From Dialister hominis (GTDB lineage Bacteria > Bacillota > Negativicutes > Veillonellales > Dialisteraceae): DNA of 64,000 nt. The position numbers were made by a program, and so were the translations under genes. Positions 8,787 through 17,915 of this stretch are shown one piece after another (within the stretch, counting starts at the first letter, position 1; each line of letters starts with the position of its first letter). The stretch is taken from NCBI RefSeq assembly GCF_007164725.1, contig NZ_AP019697.1, forward strand, positions 974,001 through 1,038,000. Direction: 5' to 3'. The notes below the pieces were generated by a model. It was not told the origin of the DNA. It did no database searches and worked only from the letters and a program-made list of their open reading frames with translations.

Positions 8787-10142
8787 TTATCTCCTTTTCA
8801 TTTTAGCGATAAAGAATCCATCGCTATGACATTCATCCGGCCAAAGCGTTGCCATACCGTTTTCATATTCTTTTCCATTTGGCAATTGGAAACCTTCTAA
8901 TTCAAAATCAGTAAAGTTGTCTATAAACCACTTAACAACAGATTCATTTTCCTGTTTATTCAGTGTACAGGTACTATAGACCAAGACCCCTCCATGCTTA
9001 ACATAATGAGCTGCAGTAGAAATTAACTTTTTCTGCAGGATGGGGAATTCCTTTATATCGGCCTCTTTCCTGTTCCATCTGATTTCCAGTTTATGTCCAA
9101 GTACACCCAGACCGGAACACGGGGCATCCAAAAGTACTTTGTCATACTCTTCATTGCAGGAATCATTCAGGACGGTTGAATCCTGTACTTCTGCATGAAT
9201 AATTTTGATACCTAACTTATGTGCACTTTCTTTTATTAGCTGAACCCGGTGGTCATATAAATCCCATGCATCAATATGGCCCTCATTGTTCATTAATTCA
9301 GCCATTTCCGTCGTTTTGCTTCCCGGGGCGGCACACATATCAAGAACCCGCTCTCCTGGTTCAGGAGACAATACAACTGGCGGAATCATTGATGAGACAG
9401 ATTGAACAGATGCATAGCCCTTGTTTAGGATTTCAGCAAAAAACTGGTCAGCCCCATGTTTAAGGATGATAGCTGGCGAATAAAAATCACTCTGCTGGGC
9501 TTCGACACCTTTTTCAGATAAAAGCTTTAAAACGGATTGTGTATCAGTTCGTAAAGTATTAACACGTATGGAAGTATCAGGTACTTCGTTAAAGGCCTTC
9601 AATATTAAATCTGTTTTCTCCGGTCCTAATTCTTTCTGCCATTTTTGTACCAGCCATCCAGGCATATTATAGAAGAGTTCATCATACAAAAGCGGATTGC
9701 TTTCCCGTTTTGGCAGTTCAAACTGTTCCTTCTTCCGGAGGAAATTTCTAAGCACACCATTGATGAACCTGACATTCCCGGGGTGTGTAATCTTCTTTGC
9801 AATTTTAACAGTTTCATTGACTGCGGCAGATTCCGGAATCCTGGATAAATATATCAGCTGATAGAGCCCAATACATAACAGGATCCGAACTGCAGGATGT
9901 ATCTTTTTTACAGGATGGCTGCTAAGACGGCTGATAATCCAGACAAGATAGTTGTATTTTCTAAGAGTGCCGTAAACCAATTCTGTCAATAAATGCGCCT
10001 CAGGCCCCTTCAAATGATTCTTTTTGAGTGCCGTCTGAAGTCTTAGATTCGAATAAGCGCCTTTTTCCAAAATATCATAAAGCGCCTGATATGCCAGAGC
10101 CCTTGCAGAAGGAGCCTGAGCATTAGTATTCAAATGATTCAT
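8787..10142 (-). CDS. rsmB: 16S rRNA m5C967 methyltransferase RsmB
   Basis: Methylates C967 of 16S rRNA. 451 residues: an N-terminal NusB-like RNA-binding domain (about 10-140) and a C-terminal Rossmann methyltransferase. SAM-binding DMCAAPGSKT, DAPCSGLG with one catalytic Cys, and VYSTCTL with the second are visible. The start overlaps the fmt stop by 20 bases. Order fmt-rsmB-rlmN matches other Firmicutes. Confidence 0.94.
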   Translation of the reverse strand: MNHLNTNAQAPSARALAYQALYDILEKGAYSNLRLQTALKKNHLKGPEAHLLTELVYGTLRKYNYLVWIISRLSSHPVKKIHPAVRILLCIGLYQLIYLSRIPESAAVNETVKIAKKITHPGNVRFINGVLRNFLRKKEQFELPKRESNPLLYDELFYNMPGWLVQKWQKELGPEKTDLILKAFNEVPDTSIRVNTLRTDTQSVLKLLSEKGVEAQQSDFYSPAIILKHGADQFFAEILNKGYASVQSVSSMIPPVVLSPEPGERVLDMCAAPGSKTTEMAELMNNEGHIDAWDLYDHRVQLIKESAHKLGIKIIHAEVQDSTVLNDSCNEEYDKVLLDAPCSGLGVLGHKLEIRWNRKEADIKEFPILQKKLISTAAHYVKHGGVLVYSTCTLNKQENESVVKWFIDNFTDFELEGFQLPNGKEYENGMATLWPDECHSDGFFIAKMKRR

Positions 10143-11064
10143 CCGTGGTCACCTTGTACCCGTTAATAAAGTCTGATGCGCTCATCTTTTTATGATTTTC
10201 GGGCTGAATCATGAGAAGCCCTATGGCACCGTCACTGCATTTAACATGAAGCATTCCGTCGGAAAGAGAGAAGATCTTCCCTGGGGCATCATTAGAACTT
10301 GATTCAAGCAGAACAGCCTCGTGAATTTTAATCCGCTTTCCCCTGAAGAAAGTATATGTACCCGGATTTGGATACATTCCCCTGATCAGCCTGTCTATCG
10401 TGCGGGCAGAATCATTCCAGTTGATATGTCCCATTTCCTTCGTCAATTTTTCAGCATATGTTGCTTTGCTTTCATCCTGTTTTACAGAAGCAGCCAGTTT
10501 AGCCGGCAGATCATCCAAAACATCGATCAACAGTTTTGCTCCGACATTGCTCAGTACGTCAAAAAGATCTTCTGATGTCATATGCGGAGTAATGGATACG
10601 CTTTTTTCCGCAATAATATTGCCAGTATCCATTCCTGCGTCCAATTGCATGATCGTTACTCCGGTTGTTTCTTCTCCATCAATGATCGAACGCTGAACAG
10701 GTGCGGCGCCGCGATACTTAGGAAGAAGCGATGCGTGCACATTAATCACGCCATACTTGGGAATATCAAGAACAGCCTGCGGCAAAATCTTTCCGTAAGC
10801 TATTACAATAATCAGATCAGGATTCAGAGCCCTTAACACATCAAGCTCTTTTTCATCCTTCAGGGAGTTGGGCTGATAAATAGTAATATCATGTTCCAAT
10901 GCGAATTGTTTTACCGCAGAAAACTGTACTTTATTTCCCCTTTTATTGACCCGGTCCGGCTGTGTATAAACAGCTTCAACCTCATACCCCTGTTTATAGA
11001 GCTCATTTAATGATGGTATTCCGAAATCCGGTGTTCCCATAAATACGATTTTATAATTATTCAT
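10123..11064 (-). CDS. fmt: Methionyl-tRNA formyltransferase
   Basis: Formylates initiator Met-tRNA. Motifs: FMGTPDFG at the N-terminus, NVHASLLPKYRGAAPVQ with the catalytic His/Asn region, and TGVTIMQLDAGMDTG. I start at the ATG giving MNNYKIVFMGT; it lies inside the last codons of def (8-base overlap). An upstream in-frame extension to 11118 would add 18 residues that duplicate def coding sequence in another frame, so it is rejected. About 313 residues, normal for Fmt. Confidence 0.94.
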   Translation of the reverse strand: MNNYKIVFMGTPDFGIPSLNELYKQGYEVEAVYTQPDRVNKRGNKVQFSAVKQFALEHDITIYQPNSLKDEKELDVLRALNPDLIIVIAYGKILPQAVLDIPKYGVINVHASLLPKYRGAAPVQRSIIDGEETTGVTIMQLDAGMDTGNIIAEKSVSITPHMTSEDLFDVLSNVGAKLLIDVLDDLPAKLAASVKQDESKATYAEKLTKEMGHINWNDSARTIDRLIRGMYPNPGTYTFFRGKRIKIHEAVLLESSSNDAPGKIFSLSDGMLHVKCSDGAIGLLMIQPENHKKMSASDFINGYKVTTDESFEY

Positions 11065-11524
11065 CTGTCTTAGGTCCTTTATGAAGTGAAAGAGCCTTTT
11101 CAATGAAAAGGATGCCATTTAAATGATCAGTTTCATGCTGGATGCAGCGTGCTAATAACCCGGATGCCTTTTTTGTTTTTTTCTTGCCATGTATATCCTG
11201 ATAATGCACAATGACATTCGAATAGCGTTCCACTTCCCCAAAGAGTTCAGGAACGGATAAGCATCCTTCTATGTCGGTATTCTTCTCATCCCCGATGGGG
11301 CTCCATTCCGGATTGATGTAAGCTTCAAAGCCGGATTCACCGTCATCAGCAACAAACACCCTTTTAGACACCGCAATCTGCGGAGCAGCAAGACCTACAC
11401 CGTTAGCTTCATACAGGGTCTTTTTCATATCAATAACCAGGAATTTCAATTTTTTATCAAACACTTCAACAGGAGCTGCCACATTCTTTAATATCGGATT
11501 TCCCGCACTAATAATTTTACTCAA
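11057..11524 (-). CDS. def: Peptide deformylase
   Basis: Removes the N-formyl group from nascent proteins using a catalytic metal. 155 residues. All three deformylase motifs are present: GVGLAAPQI, EGCLSVPE (metal Cys) and QHETDHLNG (HExxH-type, two metal His and the catalytic Glu). It is paired with fmt through an 8-base overlap, so formylation and deformylation are coexpressed. priA ends upstream at 11578. Confidence 0.95.
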   Translation of the reverse strand: MSKIISAGNPILKNVAAPVEVFDKKLKFLVIDMKKTLYEANGVGLAAPQIAVSKRVFVADDGESGFEAYINPEWSPIGDEKNTDIEGCLSVPELFGEVERYSNVIVHYQDIHGKKKTKKASGLLARCIQHETDHLNGILFIEKALSLHKGPKTDE

Positions 11525-11577
11525 CTTATGATACCTTCTTTCTCTTAATCTTCGAGTAAATCCAATTATTTAATTCT

Positions 11578-13950
11578 TTATATTGGATCTACGTCTATAA
11601 TTATATCATTTTCTTTGAATATTACCGAATTTCTCATCAAATTTTTCAAATCCACAAAATTACTGCCTTTTATCAATATGGATATGAAATATAAGTTTCT
11701 GACCCGTTTGATTGGTTCCGGAAACGGTTCCGTAAAGGATACTTTTGCTTTCAGTTTCTTATTGGCCTCGCAGAGGAACCGGTAAATGGTATTTGCCTGA
11801 TTGACCGCAGTATTGTAATCCTTATTAAAACATGTAATTTTCAGTAATTTCAGAAATGGAGGATAACCGAGCATTTTACGGAATTCTACTTCCTGCTCAT
11901 AAAATTTCTCATAATCCTGCCTGGCGGCTGTTTCAATCACATAATGTTCAGGATTATAGGTTTGCAGGATAACTTCTCCGCGTTCTTTTCCCCGGCCGGC
12001 TCTGCCTGCACACTGGGTAATCAGATTAAATGTCTGTTCGGCTGCCAGATAGGTCGGCATATTCAGGATGCTGTCCGCAGATAAGATTCCAACAGTATTG
12101 ACATTTGGAATATCATGTCCCTTTGCGACCATCTGCGTCCCAAATAATATATCTATTTTATCATTTTTGAAATCATTTAGGATTCTTTGTGCACTATTTT
12201 TTCTTGATGTACTGTCAAGGTCAAAGCGCTGGCTTCTGGCCTGCGGAAAATCTTCCTTTAACTCTTTTTCTATCAACTCAGTCCCCCAGCCTAGATAGCG
12301 GATTTTCCTGTTTCCGCATTTGGGGCATTTATACGGAGGAATACTGGTCGTGCCGCAGTAATGACACTTCAATAAGTTCTCTTCTTTATGATATACAAAA
12401 GATACGTCACAGTTAGGGCACTTAAAAACATAGCCGCATGATGAGCATATCAGCGTAGATGCAAATCCTCTTTTATTTAATAACAGAATCGCTTTTCTTT
12501 TATTCTCCAGTGTCTTTTCAAGCAGCTCCCTAAGCGGCATGGAAATCAATCTTCCGCTGTTACTGTAATCTCCTCTCATATCGTAAATCAATATTTTGGG
12601 CAAGGGAGTGTTGAATACCCTGTGCTTTAATTCAATCAGCCTGATCTTCCCGCTTAAGGCCGCATAGTAAGTTGCTATCGATGGCGTTGCCGCCCCCAGG
12701 ACAATAGGGCAGTTAGAGATCTTGGCCATCATCTTGGCTACGTCCCTTCCATTATATCTGGGGCTCTCTCCTTGTTTATAGGAAGAGTCATACTCCTCAT
12801 CAACAACAATCAGTTTCAGATTTTTAAATGGCAGGAAAAGCGCAGAACGTGATCCAATAATAATACGGCTTTCTCCGTTGACGATTCTCTGGCGGTTGTT
12901 ATATTTCTCTCCTTTTGATAATTTGCTATGCATAAAAACGACATCATCGCCAAACACAGATGCAAAATAGGAAGTGAGCTGATTGGTTAATGAAATCTCC
13001 GGAACCAGTATCAAGGCCGATCCGCCTTTTTCAAGAGCGTGTTTCGCACACTGAAGATACACCTCGGTTTTCCCACTCCCGGTGACACCTTTTAATAAAA
13101 CGCCTTCGTAAGAAGATTTATCAATAAGCTTGGAAATCTCATTGATTGCATTAAACTGTTCTTCAGTTGGATTTTTTTCATTGCCTCTGGTATTTGAATC
13201 CGTTATCAGGGAATAAGTATCCTTCGCTTTATAAATTACTTTTGCAAAGCCTTTATTGCAATATGCACGGACGACCGCATCAGAAATCCCTTGTTCTTTT
13301 AAATTCCTGACGGGGATTGCCTTTTCGGTTTTAAGAAGCCCCCATAGCAGTTTTTGTTTGCTGCTGCGAATCAGATCACTCTCTTTCGGAGTCGAGACGA
13401 ATTCAATCCACCGCTCAACAGGTGCTGCATGTACGCTGGATAATAGTTCTCTCCTGATCAGATAAGATTGATCAAGACATTCTTTAAGATGACCCCCGAA
13501 AATAAGCTCAGCATCTTTTTCATGCAGTGATTTGACGGAATGATCTATCAACGATGAGAATTCTGAGCCCGCCGGAATATTATCCCACAAAATCTCATAT
13601 GTATATTCCCTTTGAATGCCTACCTTATCAATCAGGAAAAGTCTCAAAGCCTCAATCAGAGGACACATATAATACGCGGCTATCCAATAAGCCAAAAGGA
13701 GCATCTGCTCAGTAAACCAAGGTTCAGTGTCCATGACATCCAATATATATTGAAGCTTATAATCAAACTGATCTGGGTCGGCATCGGTTATGGATAGAAT
13801 GATTCCTTCTTCATGCTTGCCTGCAAAGGAAACCAGACATCTGGTACCAGCCTTAACGGATGCAAATTTTTCTGGGACGATATAAGAAAACGTTTTATTT
13901 AAACGCTTGCTCACTCGATTGATAATCACTTCAGCAATGATTGTTCTCAT
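11578..13950 (-). CDS. priA: Primosomal protein N' (PriA helicase)
   Basis: Replication-restart 3'-5' helicase. 790 residues: N-terminal DNA-binding domains, Walker A GVTGSGKT, an eight-Cys zinc region (CSSCGYVFKCPNC ... CHYCG ... CPKCG) and helicase motifs V/VI ending QCAGRAGRG. The Walker B box reads VDEEYDSS; family members usually have DEEH, so a tyrosine replaces the motif-II histidine. The codon is TAT at about 12791-12793. Everything else is full length, so the gene is probably active. Confidence 0.94.
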   Translation of the reverse strand: MRTIIAEVIINRVSKRLNKTFSYIVPEKFASVKAGTRCLVSFAGKHEEGIILSITDADPDQFDYKLQYILDVMDTEPWFTEQMLLLAYWIAAYYMCPLIEALRLFLIDKVGIQREYTYEILWDNIPAGSEFSSLIDHSVKSLHEKDAELIFGGHLKECLDQSYLIRRELLSSVHAAPVERWIEFVSTPKESDLIRSSKQKLLWGLLKTEKAIPVRNLKEQGISDAVVRAYCNKGFAKVIYKAKDTYSLITDSNTRGNEKNPTEEQFNAINEISKLIDKSSYEGVLLKGVTGSGKTEVYLQCAKHALEKGGSALILVPEISLTNQLTSYFASVFGDDVVFMHSKLSKGEKYNNRQRIVNGESRIIIGSRSALFLPFKNLKLIVVDEEYDSSYKQGESPRYNGRDVAKMMAKISNCPIVLGAATPSIATYYAALSGKIRLIELKHRVFNTPLPKILIYDMRGDYSNSGRLISMPLRELLEKTLENKRKAILLLNKRGFASTLICSSCGYVFKCPNCDVSFVYHKEENLLKCHYCGTTSIPPYKCPKCGNRKIRYLGWGTELIEKELKEDFPQARSQRFDLDSTSRKNSAQRILNDFKNDKIDILFGTQMVAKGHDIPNVNTVGILSADSILNMPTYLAAEQTFNLITQCAGRAGRGKERGEVILQTYNPEHYVIETAARQDYEKFYEQEVEFRKMLGYPPFLKLLKITCFNKDYNTAVNQANTIYRFLCEANKKLKAKVSFTEPFPEPIKRVRNLYFISILIKGSNFVDLKNLMRNSVIFKENDIIIDVDPI

Positions 13951-13976
13951 AAAATTTTATCTCCGATCAATCGACT

Positions 13977-14014
13977 CAAAAAAATAGTGGTTACTCTTTA
14001 AGAGTAACCACTAT
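13977..14014 (-). terminator. Intrinsic terminator after metK
   Basis: A 13-bp perfect stem (ATAGTGGTTACTC with its complement, about 13984-14013) and a short TTAAA-type loop. On the minus strand it is followed by seven T residues. It sits just beyond the metK stop and about 30 bases before priA begins; no convincing separate priA promoter was found in the remaining space. Confidence 0.88.
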
Positions 14015-14045
14015 TCTATCATATTTCAAGAACCCTTGATATGAA

Positions 14046-15230
14046 TTATAAACCAGCTTCTTTTCTAAGAACGTCCGCCTTATCGGTGTGTTCCCAGGTC
14101 AGATCAATATCTGTTCTGCCAAAATGTCCATAAGCTGCTGTTTTCTTGTAAATCGGACGTCTCAGATCCAGCATATCAATAATTCCGGCAGGTCTTAATT
14201 CAAAATTCTTCCTGATGAGTTCAATGATTCTTTCATCACTGATCTTTCCGGTTCCGAAAGTATCAACAAAAATGGATACCGGTTCAGCTACGCCAATAGC
14301 GTATGCCAATTCAATTTCGCATTTGTCAGCGATACCTGCTGCAACAATATTTTTTGCAACATAACGTGCCGCATAAGCAGCTGAACGGTCAACCTTTGTC
14401 GGATCCTTACCAGAGAAGCATCCGCCGCCGTGACGAGCCATGCCGCCGTAGGTATCAACAATAATCTTTCTGCCCGTAAGACCGGCATCTCCCTGCGGTC
14501 CGCCGATAACAAAACGACCGGTCGGGTTGATCAGGTACTTGGTGCTGTCGTCAATAAAATCAGCCGGCATAACAACCTTGATTACATGTTCAATGAGATC
14601 TTTCTTGATCTGATCAAGTGAAATTTCCGGATTATGCTGTGCAGAGATTACAATGGTATCAATATATACAGGCTTGCCGTCTTCATATTCAACAGTAACC
14701 TGTGTCTTGCCATCTGGTCTCAGATAAGCGAGTTCCCCATTTTTTCTGACTTCTGCCAGTCTGCGGGAAAGTCTGTGAGCCAGAGCAATAGGCATCGGAA
14801 GGTATTCCGGTGTTTCATTGGAAGCATAGCCGAACATCATTCCCTGATCGCCAGCGCCGATATCATACTGGTCAGCCTTGGACTCTTTTGCTTCAAGAGA
14901 TTTATCAACGCCCATAGCGATATCCGGAGACTGTTCATCAATGGAAACGTTGATGCCGACACTATCAGCATCAAAGCCATAATGTGCATCTGTATAACCG
15001 ATTTCACGAATCGTATCTCTTATAATTTTAGGAATCGGTACATAGGCCGTTGTTGTGATTTCACCAAAGACATGTACCTGTCCAGTCGTAACCGTCGTTT
15101 CACAAGCAACTCTGCCATTCGGATCCTGTTCCAGGATTGCGTCAAGAATTGCATCAGAAATCTGATCGGCAATTTTATCAGGATGTCCTTCTGTTACAGA
15201 TTCAGAAGTAAATAATACTTTCTTAGCCAA
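14046..15230 (-). CDS. metK: S-adenosylmethionine synthetase
   Basis: Makes SAM from methionine and ATP. 394 residues. Signatures: [28 protein letters not shown] and [16 protein letters not shown]. The start is TTG at 15230-15228, set by GGAGGG eight bases upstream; no ATG is nearby. It forms a single-gene unit with its own promoter, SAM-I riboswitch and terminator. SAM made here feeds the many methyltransferases in this window. Confidence 0.96.
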   Translation of the reverse strand: MAKKVLFTSESVTEGHPDKIADQISDAILDAILEQDPNGRVACETTVTTGQVHVFGEITTTAYVPIPKIIRDTIREIGYTDAHYGFDADSVGINVSIDEQSPDIAMGVDKSLEAKESKADQYDIGAGDQGMMFGYASNETPEYLPMPIALAHRLSRRLAEVRKNGELAYLRPDGKTQVTVEYEDGKPVYIDTIVISAQHNPEISLDQIKKDLIEHVIKVVMPADFIDDSTKYLINPTGRFVIGGPQGDAGLTGRKIIVDTYGGMARHGGGCFSGKDPTKVDRSAAYAARYVAKNIVAAGIADKCEIELAYAIGVAEPVSIFVDTFGTGKISDERIIELIRKNFELRPAGIIDMLDLRRPIYKKTAAYGHFGRTDIDLTWEHTDKADVLRKEAGL

Positions 15231-15274
15231 TTAAAATCCCTCCTTAGGATTAAATATAAAGGTAATTGGGTAAT

Positions 15275-15300
15275 AAAAAAACTCTCCTGCAGAAGGAGAG
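15275..15300 (-). terminator. Riboswitch-controlled terminator of metK
   Basis: Minus-strand hairpin CTCTCC...GGAGAG (15282-15300) followed by seven T residues (15275-15281). Its 5' arm CTCTC can instead pair with GAGAG at the 3' side of riboswitch helix P1, giving an antiterminator when SAM is absent. Confidence 0.85.
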
Positions 15301-15307
15301 ATAGTCC

Positions 15308-15406
15308 TCTCATCTGTCAGCTGCTGCTGTTGGAATTAGCACCGGTTCTAAAAAGAATGGTTGCTGCGGCTTCCTCGGGCCAGTTCCCTCTACCGCTCTT
15401 GATGAG
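15308..15406 (-). promoter_or_regulatory. SAM-I (S-box) riboswitch aptamer
   Basis: Minus-strand leader of metK. P1 closes CTCATC (15401-15406) with GATGAG (15308-15313). Conserved S-box elements appear in order: AGAGCGGTAGAGGGA, CTGGCCC, GAAGCCGCAGCAACC, GGTGCTAATTCC. With the downstream terminator this is a standard SAM-off switch by transcription attenuation. Confidence 0.95.
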
Positions 15407-15424
15407 TTATTTTCATATGTTTCT

Positions 15425-15453
15425 ATTATAACGGGAATGTCATTATTTAGCAA
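15425..15453 (-). promoter_or_regulatory. Promoter for the metK riboswitch transcript
   Basis: Minus strand: -35 TTGCTA (15448-15453), 17-base spacer, perfect -10 TATAAT (15425-15430). Transcription would start about 10 bases before the riboswitch P1 helix. Confidence 0.75.
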
Positions 15454-15487
15454 TAGATTAAAAATAACAATTAGATAACATAATCAA

Positions 15488-15522
15488 AAGAGACCCTCAC
15501 TTTTAGAAGGAGAGTCTCTTTA
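15488..15522 (-). terminator. Intrinsic terminator after coaBC
   Basis: Minus-strand hairpin AAAGAGAC-CTC ... GAG-GTCTCTTT with one mismatched pair, ending in TTTTGATT. It lies just past the coaBC stop and separates the dapF-to-coaBC transcript from metK. Confidence 0.75.
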
Positions 15523-15531
15523 TTTTAACTG

Positions 15532-16728
15532 TCAATTTATGCCTTCGACAATTTTCTCGATAATAATATGTCCCAAATCATCTTTGGTCATTTTCGGATA
15601 TTGCTCAATATGACCATCTTTATAGATAAGAGCTGCTATATTGGTTGAAACATTGAATCCTGCGCCTTGCTGTGCAACATCATTCGCCACAAGGAGATTC
15701 AGGTTTTTCTTTGCTAATTTAGCTTTACCGTATTCGATGACATCCCTGGTTTCAGCCGCAAACCCTACCAGGAACTGGTGTGTCTTTTTCTGGCCTAATC
15801 CGTAGAGTATATCCGGGTTCTCTGTGAGTTCTATATTGAGATGATCATGCTGTTCTTTCTTTATTTTATTTTCGGCCCGCACGGCTGGACGATAATCAGA
15901 TACAGCTGCAGCCATGACAAGTGCATCACAATCGTCATACTGGGCATTAACTGCCTTTTCCAGTTCCCTGGCATCATGAACGTAAATCATATGAACACCG
16001 ACTGGTTCAGGAAGCGCATGTGTACAACTTACAAGAGTAACATCTGCATCTTCCAGTGCGGCAGCTCTGGCAATGGAATATCCCATTTTACCGCTTGAGC
16101 GGTTGCTTATGTACCGGACGGGATCGATATCTTCCTGAGTTCCGCCGGCAGAAACCACAATTTTCTTCCCCTTCAGCAAATGCTTGCTGTAGAGTGCCTT
16201 GTAAATGTGCTCCATGATCACATTCAGCTGCGGGAAACGGCCTTTACCCGTAACATTGCATGCCAAATGGCCGGATTCCGGTTCAACGAAAATATATCCT
16301 AAAGATTCCAGTTTGCGTATATTAGCCTGGACAATGGGATTCTCATACATATTAGTATTCATTGAAGGAACAAATACTACTTTTGCCTTCGTTGCCATAA
16401 TCGTAGTAGACAGCATGTCATCAGCGATCCCATTGCCTACTTTTCCAATGATATCAGCCGTTGCAGGCGCAATCACAAATACATCTGCAAGACGGGCAAG
16501 AGCAATGTGCTCAACATCCCATTTATTAATATTTGCGAACATATCAACAGTAACATCATTGCCGGAAAGTTCTCCAAAGGTAATCGGAGTAACCAGCTTA
16601 GCTGCATGTTCTGTCAAAATACAATGAACATCAGCTCCATTCTGTCTGAGCTGACTTACAAGCCCTGCTGCTTTATAGGCAGCTATGCCGCCGCAAACAC
16701 CAACAACTATGTGCTTATCTTTAAACAT
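15532..16728 (-). CDS. coaBC: Bifunctional phosphopantothenoylcysteine decarboxylase/synthetase
   Basis: Two consecutive coenzyme A steps. The N-terminal CoaC flavoprotein half shows GVCGGIAAYK, the catalytic His in VEHIALAR, the MNTNMYENP loop and the active-site Cys in ACNVTGKGRFPQ. The C-terminal CoaB half shows SAGGTQEDIDPVRYI and SSGKMG. I start at the ATG giving MFKDKHIVVGV because GGAAGGG lies six bases upstream; an in-frame codon at 16746 has no SD. About 398 residues, normal. Confidence 0.94.
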   Translation of the reverse strand: MFKDKHIVVGVCGGIAAYKAAGLVSQLRQNGADVHCILTEHAAKLVTPITFGELSGNDVTVDMFANINKWDVEHIALARLADVFVIAPATADIIGKVGNGIADDMLSTTIMATKAKVVFVPSMNTNMYENPIVQANIRKLESLGYIFVEPESGHLACNVTGKGRFPQLNVIMEHIYKALYSKHLLKGKKIVVSAGGTQEDIDPVRYISNRSSGKMGYSIARAAALEDADVTLVSCTHALPEPVGVHMIYVHDARELEKAVNAQYDDCDALVMAAAVSDYRPAVRAENKIKKEQHDHLNIELTENPDILYGLGQKKTHQFLVGFAAETRDVIEYGKAKLAKKNLNLLVANDVAQQGAGFNVSTNIAALIYKDGHIEQYPKMTKDDLGHIIIEKIVEGIN

Positions 16729-16781
16729 TATTAGCCCTTCCGTCAAAATTCAGGAATAGAAGTGTTACCACCCTGCTTGTA

Positions 16782-16982
16782 TTATTTCCCGAATGAATAG
16801 GTAATCTTTGAATTGTAGATTTCTTCCAATGCTATCGTAACAGTTTTTTTATCAGCTGCATTTGGAATCAATGCAGGCTGTCCGTCGGTAAGTTCTCTGG
16901 CTCTCTGAGCCGCCAGAGTTACCAATGTATATTTGGAATCTACTTTCTTAATAAGACTGTCGATTGAAGGATAACACATCAT
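16782..16982 (-). CDS. rpoZ: RNA polymerase omega subunit
   Basis: Small RNA polymerase subunit aiding beta-prime folding. 66 residues. The omega core is clear: IDSLIKKVDSKYTLVTLAAQ followed by RARELTDG, and AL EEI near the end. The start ATG overlaps the gmk stop and follows AGGAGG. The gmk-rpoZ-coaBC order is the standard context. Confidence 0.9.
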   Translation of the reverse strand: MMCYPSIDSLIKKVDSKYTLVTLAAQRARELTDGQPALIPNAADKKTVTIALEEIYNSKITYSFGK

Positions 16983-17629
16983 TTTAAAGGTACCTCCTTA
17001 TTGATATATTGTTTGAAAATTGTTTCAATCTGCCCCTCATTATGGCTGAGTTTGCATTTCTCTGCCTCCAGAATAGCAGATGTCTTATGAACTGCGTCCT
17101 CTAAAATATCATTAACAACAATATAATCATACTGATGAGCCATTGCAAGCTCGCTTGTTATTTGAGCCAGACGCTTTTGAATCACTTCTTCAGAATCTGT
17201 TCCTCTGTTATGGAGACGTCCTGATAAAACATTCAGCGAAGGTGGAACAATATAGATAAATACTCCGGTAGGATAACGCTTTTTTACCTGCATCGCGCCC
17301 TGGATATCAATTTCAAGAAGTACAGACTGTCCTTTATCGATTAAATCCAAAACATACTTTTTGGGAGTACCATAGTAATTATCATACACTTTTGCATACT
17401 CCAAAAAGGCGTCTTCTTTGATCAGTTGTTCAAACTGTTCCTTGGTTCTGAAGAAATAACTTTCTCCCTCGACTTCACATTTTCTGGGCTCCCTGGTAGT
17501 CATTGATACAGAGTAATGCAAATCTGGATACAACTCACGAATTGCACTGCAGATGGTCCCCTTCCCTGCACCGCTGGGACCTGAAACCACAAGCAATATA
17601 CCCTTATCGGTTTTTCCTGACATGTCCAT
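16979..17629 (-). CDS. gmk: Guanylate kinase
   Basis: Phosphorylates GMP to GDP. The P-loop is SGPSGAGKGT; the GMP-binding region contains YSVSMTTREPR, GESYFF and LEIDIQGA. The ATG used ([10 protein letters not shown]) overlaps the remA stop as TGATG; a TTG one codon upstream is also possible, and the third residue Met is a second option. About 216 residues, slightly longer than usual because of the N-terminal tail. Confidence 0.94.
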   Translation of the reverse strand: MDMSGKTDKGILLVVSGPSGAGKGTICSAIRELYPDLHYSVSMTTREPRKCEVEGESYFFRTKEQFEQLIKEDAFLEYAKVYDNYYGTPKKYVLDLIDKGQSVLLEIDIQGAMQVKKRYPTGVFIYIVPPSLNVLSGRLHNRGTDSEEVIQKRLAQITSELAMAHQYDYIVVNDILEDAVHKTSAILEAEKCKLSHNEGQIETIFKQYINKEVPLK

Positions 17630-17904
17630 CAATTATCATCCATTCCTTCACTGATCGCCGTATCTTTATTCATAAGTCTGTGCGAAATCGTTTCTGGCTG
17701 TACAGCTGATAAAATAATCTGACCGCTGTCCATAATTAAAACAGCACGTGTTTTTCTTCCATAGGTTGCATCTATTAATTCGCCCTTATCTCTTGAATCC
17801 TGAATCATTCTTTTGACCGGAGCAGATTCAGGGCTGATGATTGCCATTACACGTGCAGCTGCTGCCATATTACCAAATCCAATATTAATTAAAGAAAAAC
17901 TCAC
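17629..17904 (-). CDS. remA: RemA-like DUF370 regulator
   Basis: Small DNA-binding regulator; in Bacillus RemA activates biofilm matrix and osmoprotection genes. 91 residues with the DUF370 core: [21 protein letters not shown], and the [21 protein letters not shown] block. It sits between yicC and gmk as in most Firmicutes. The target regulon in this organism is unknown. The symbol is by family only. Confidence 0.85.
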   Translation of the reverse strand: MSFSLINIGFGNMAAAARVMAIISPESAPVKRMIQDSRDKGELIDATYGRKTRAVLIMDSGQIILSAVQPETISHRLMNKDTAISEGMDDN

Positions 17905-17915
17905 TTTTAACTCTC

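Noticed and set aside
13951-14045. A dedicated priA promoter between metK and priA
   Set aside because: A TGATAGAAT-like -10 can be read within the metK end, but no matching -35 is present and the terminator stem intervenes.
14634-15215. A 193-residue plus-strand open frame opposite metK
   Set aside because: Complement of highly conserved metK coding sequence; no ribosome binding site and no recognisable protein pattern.
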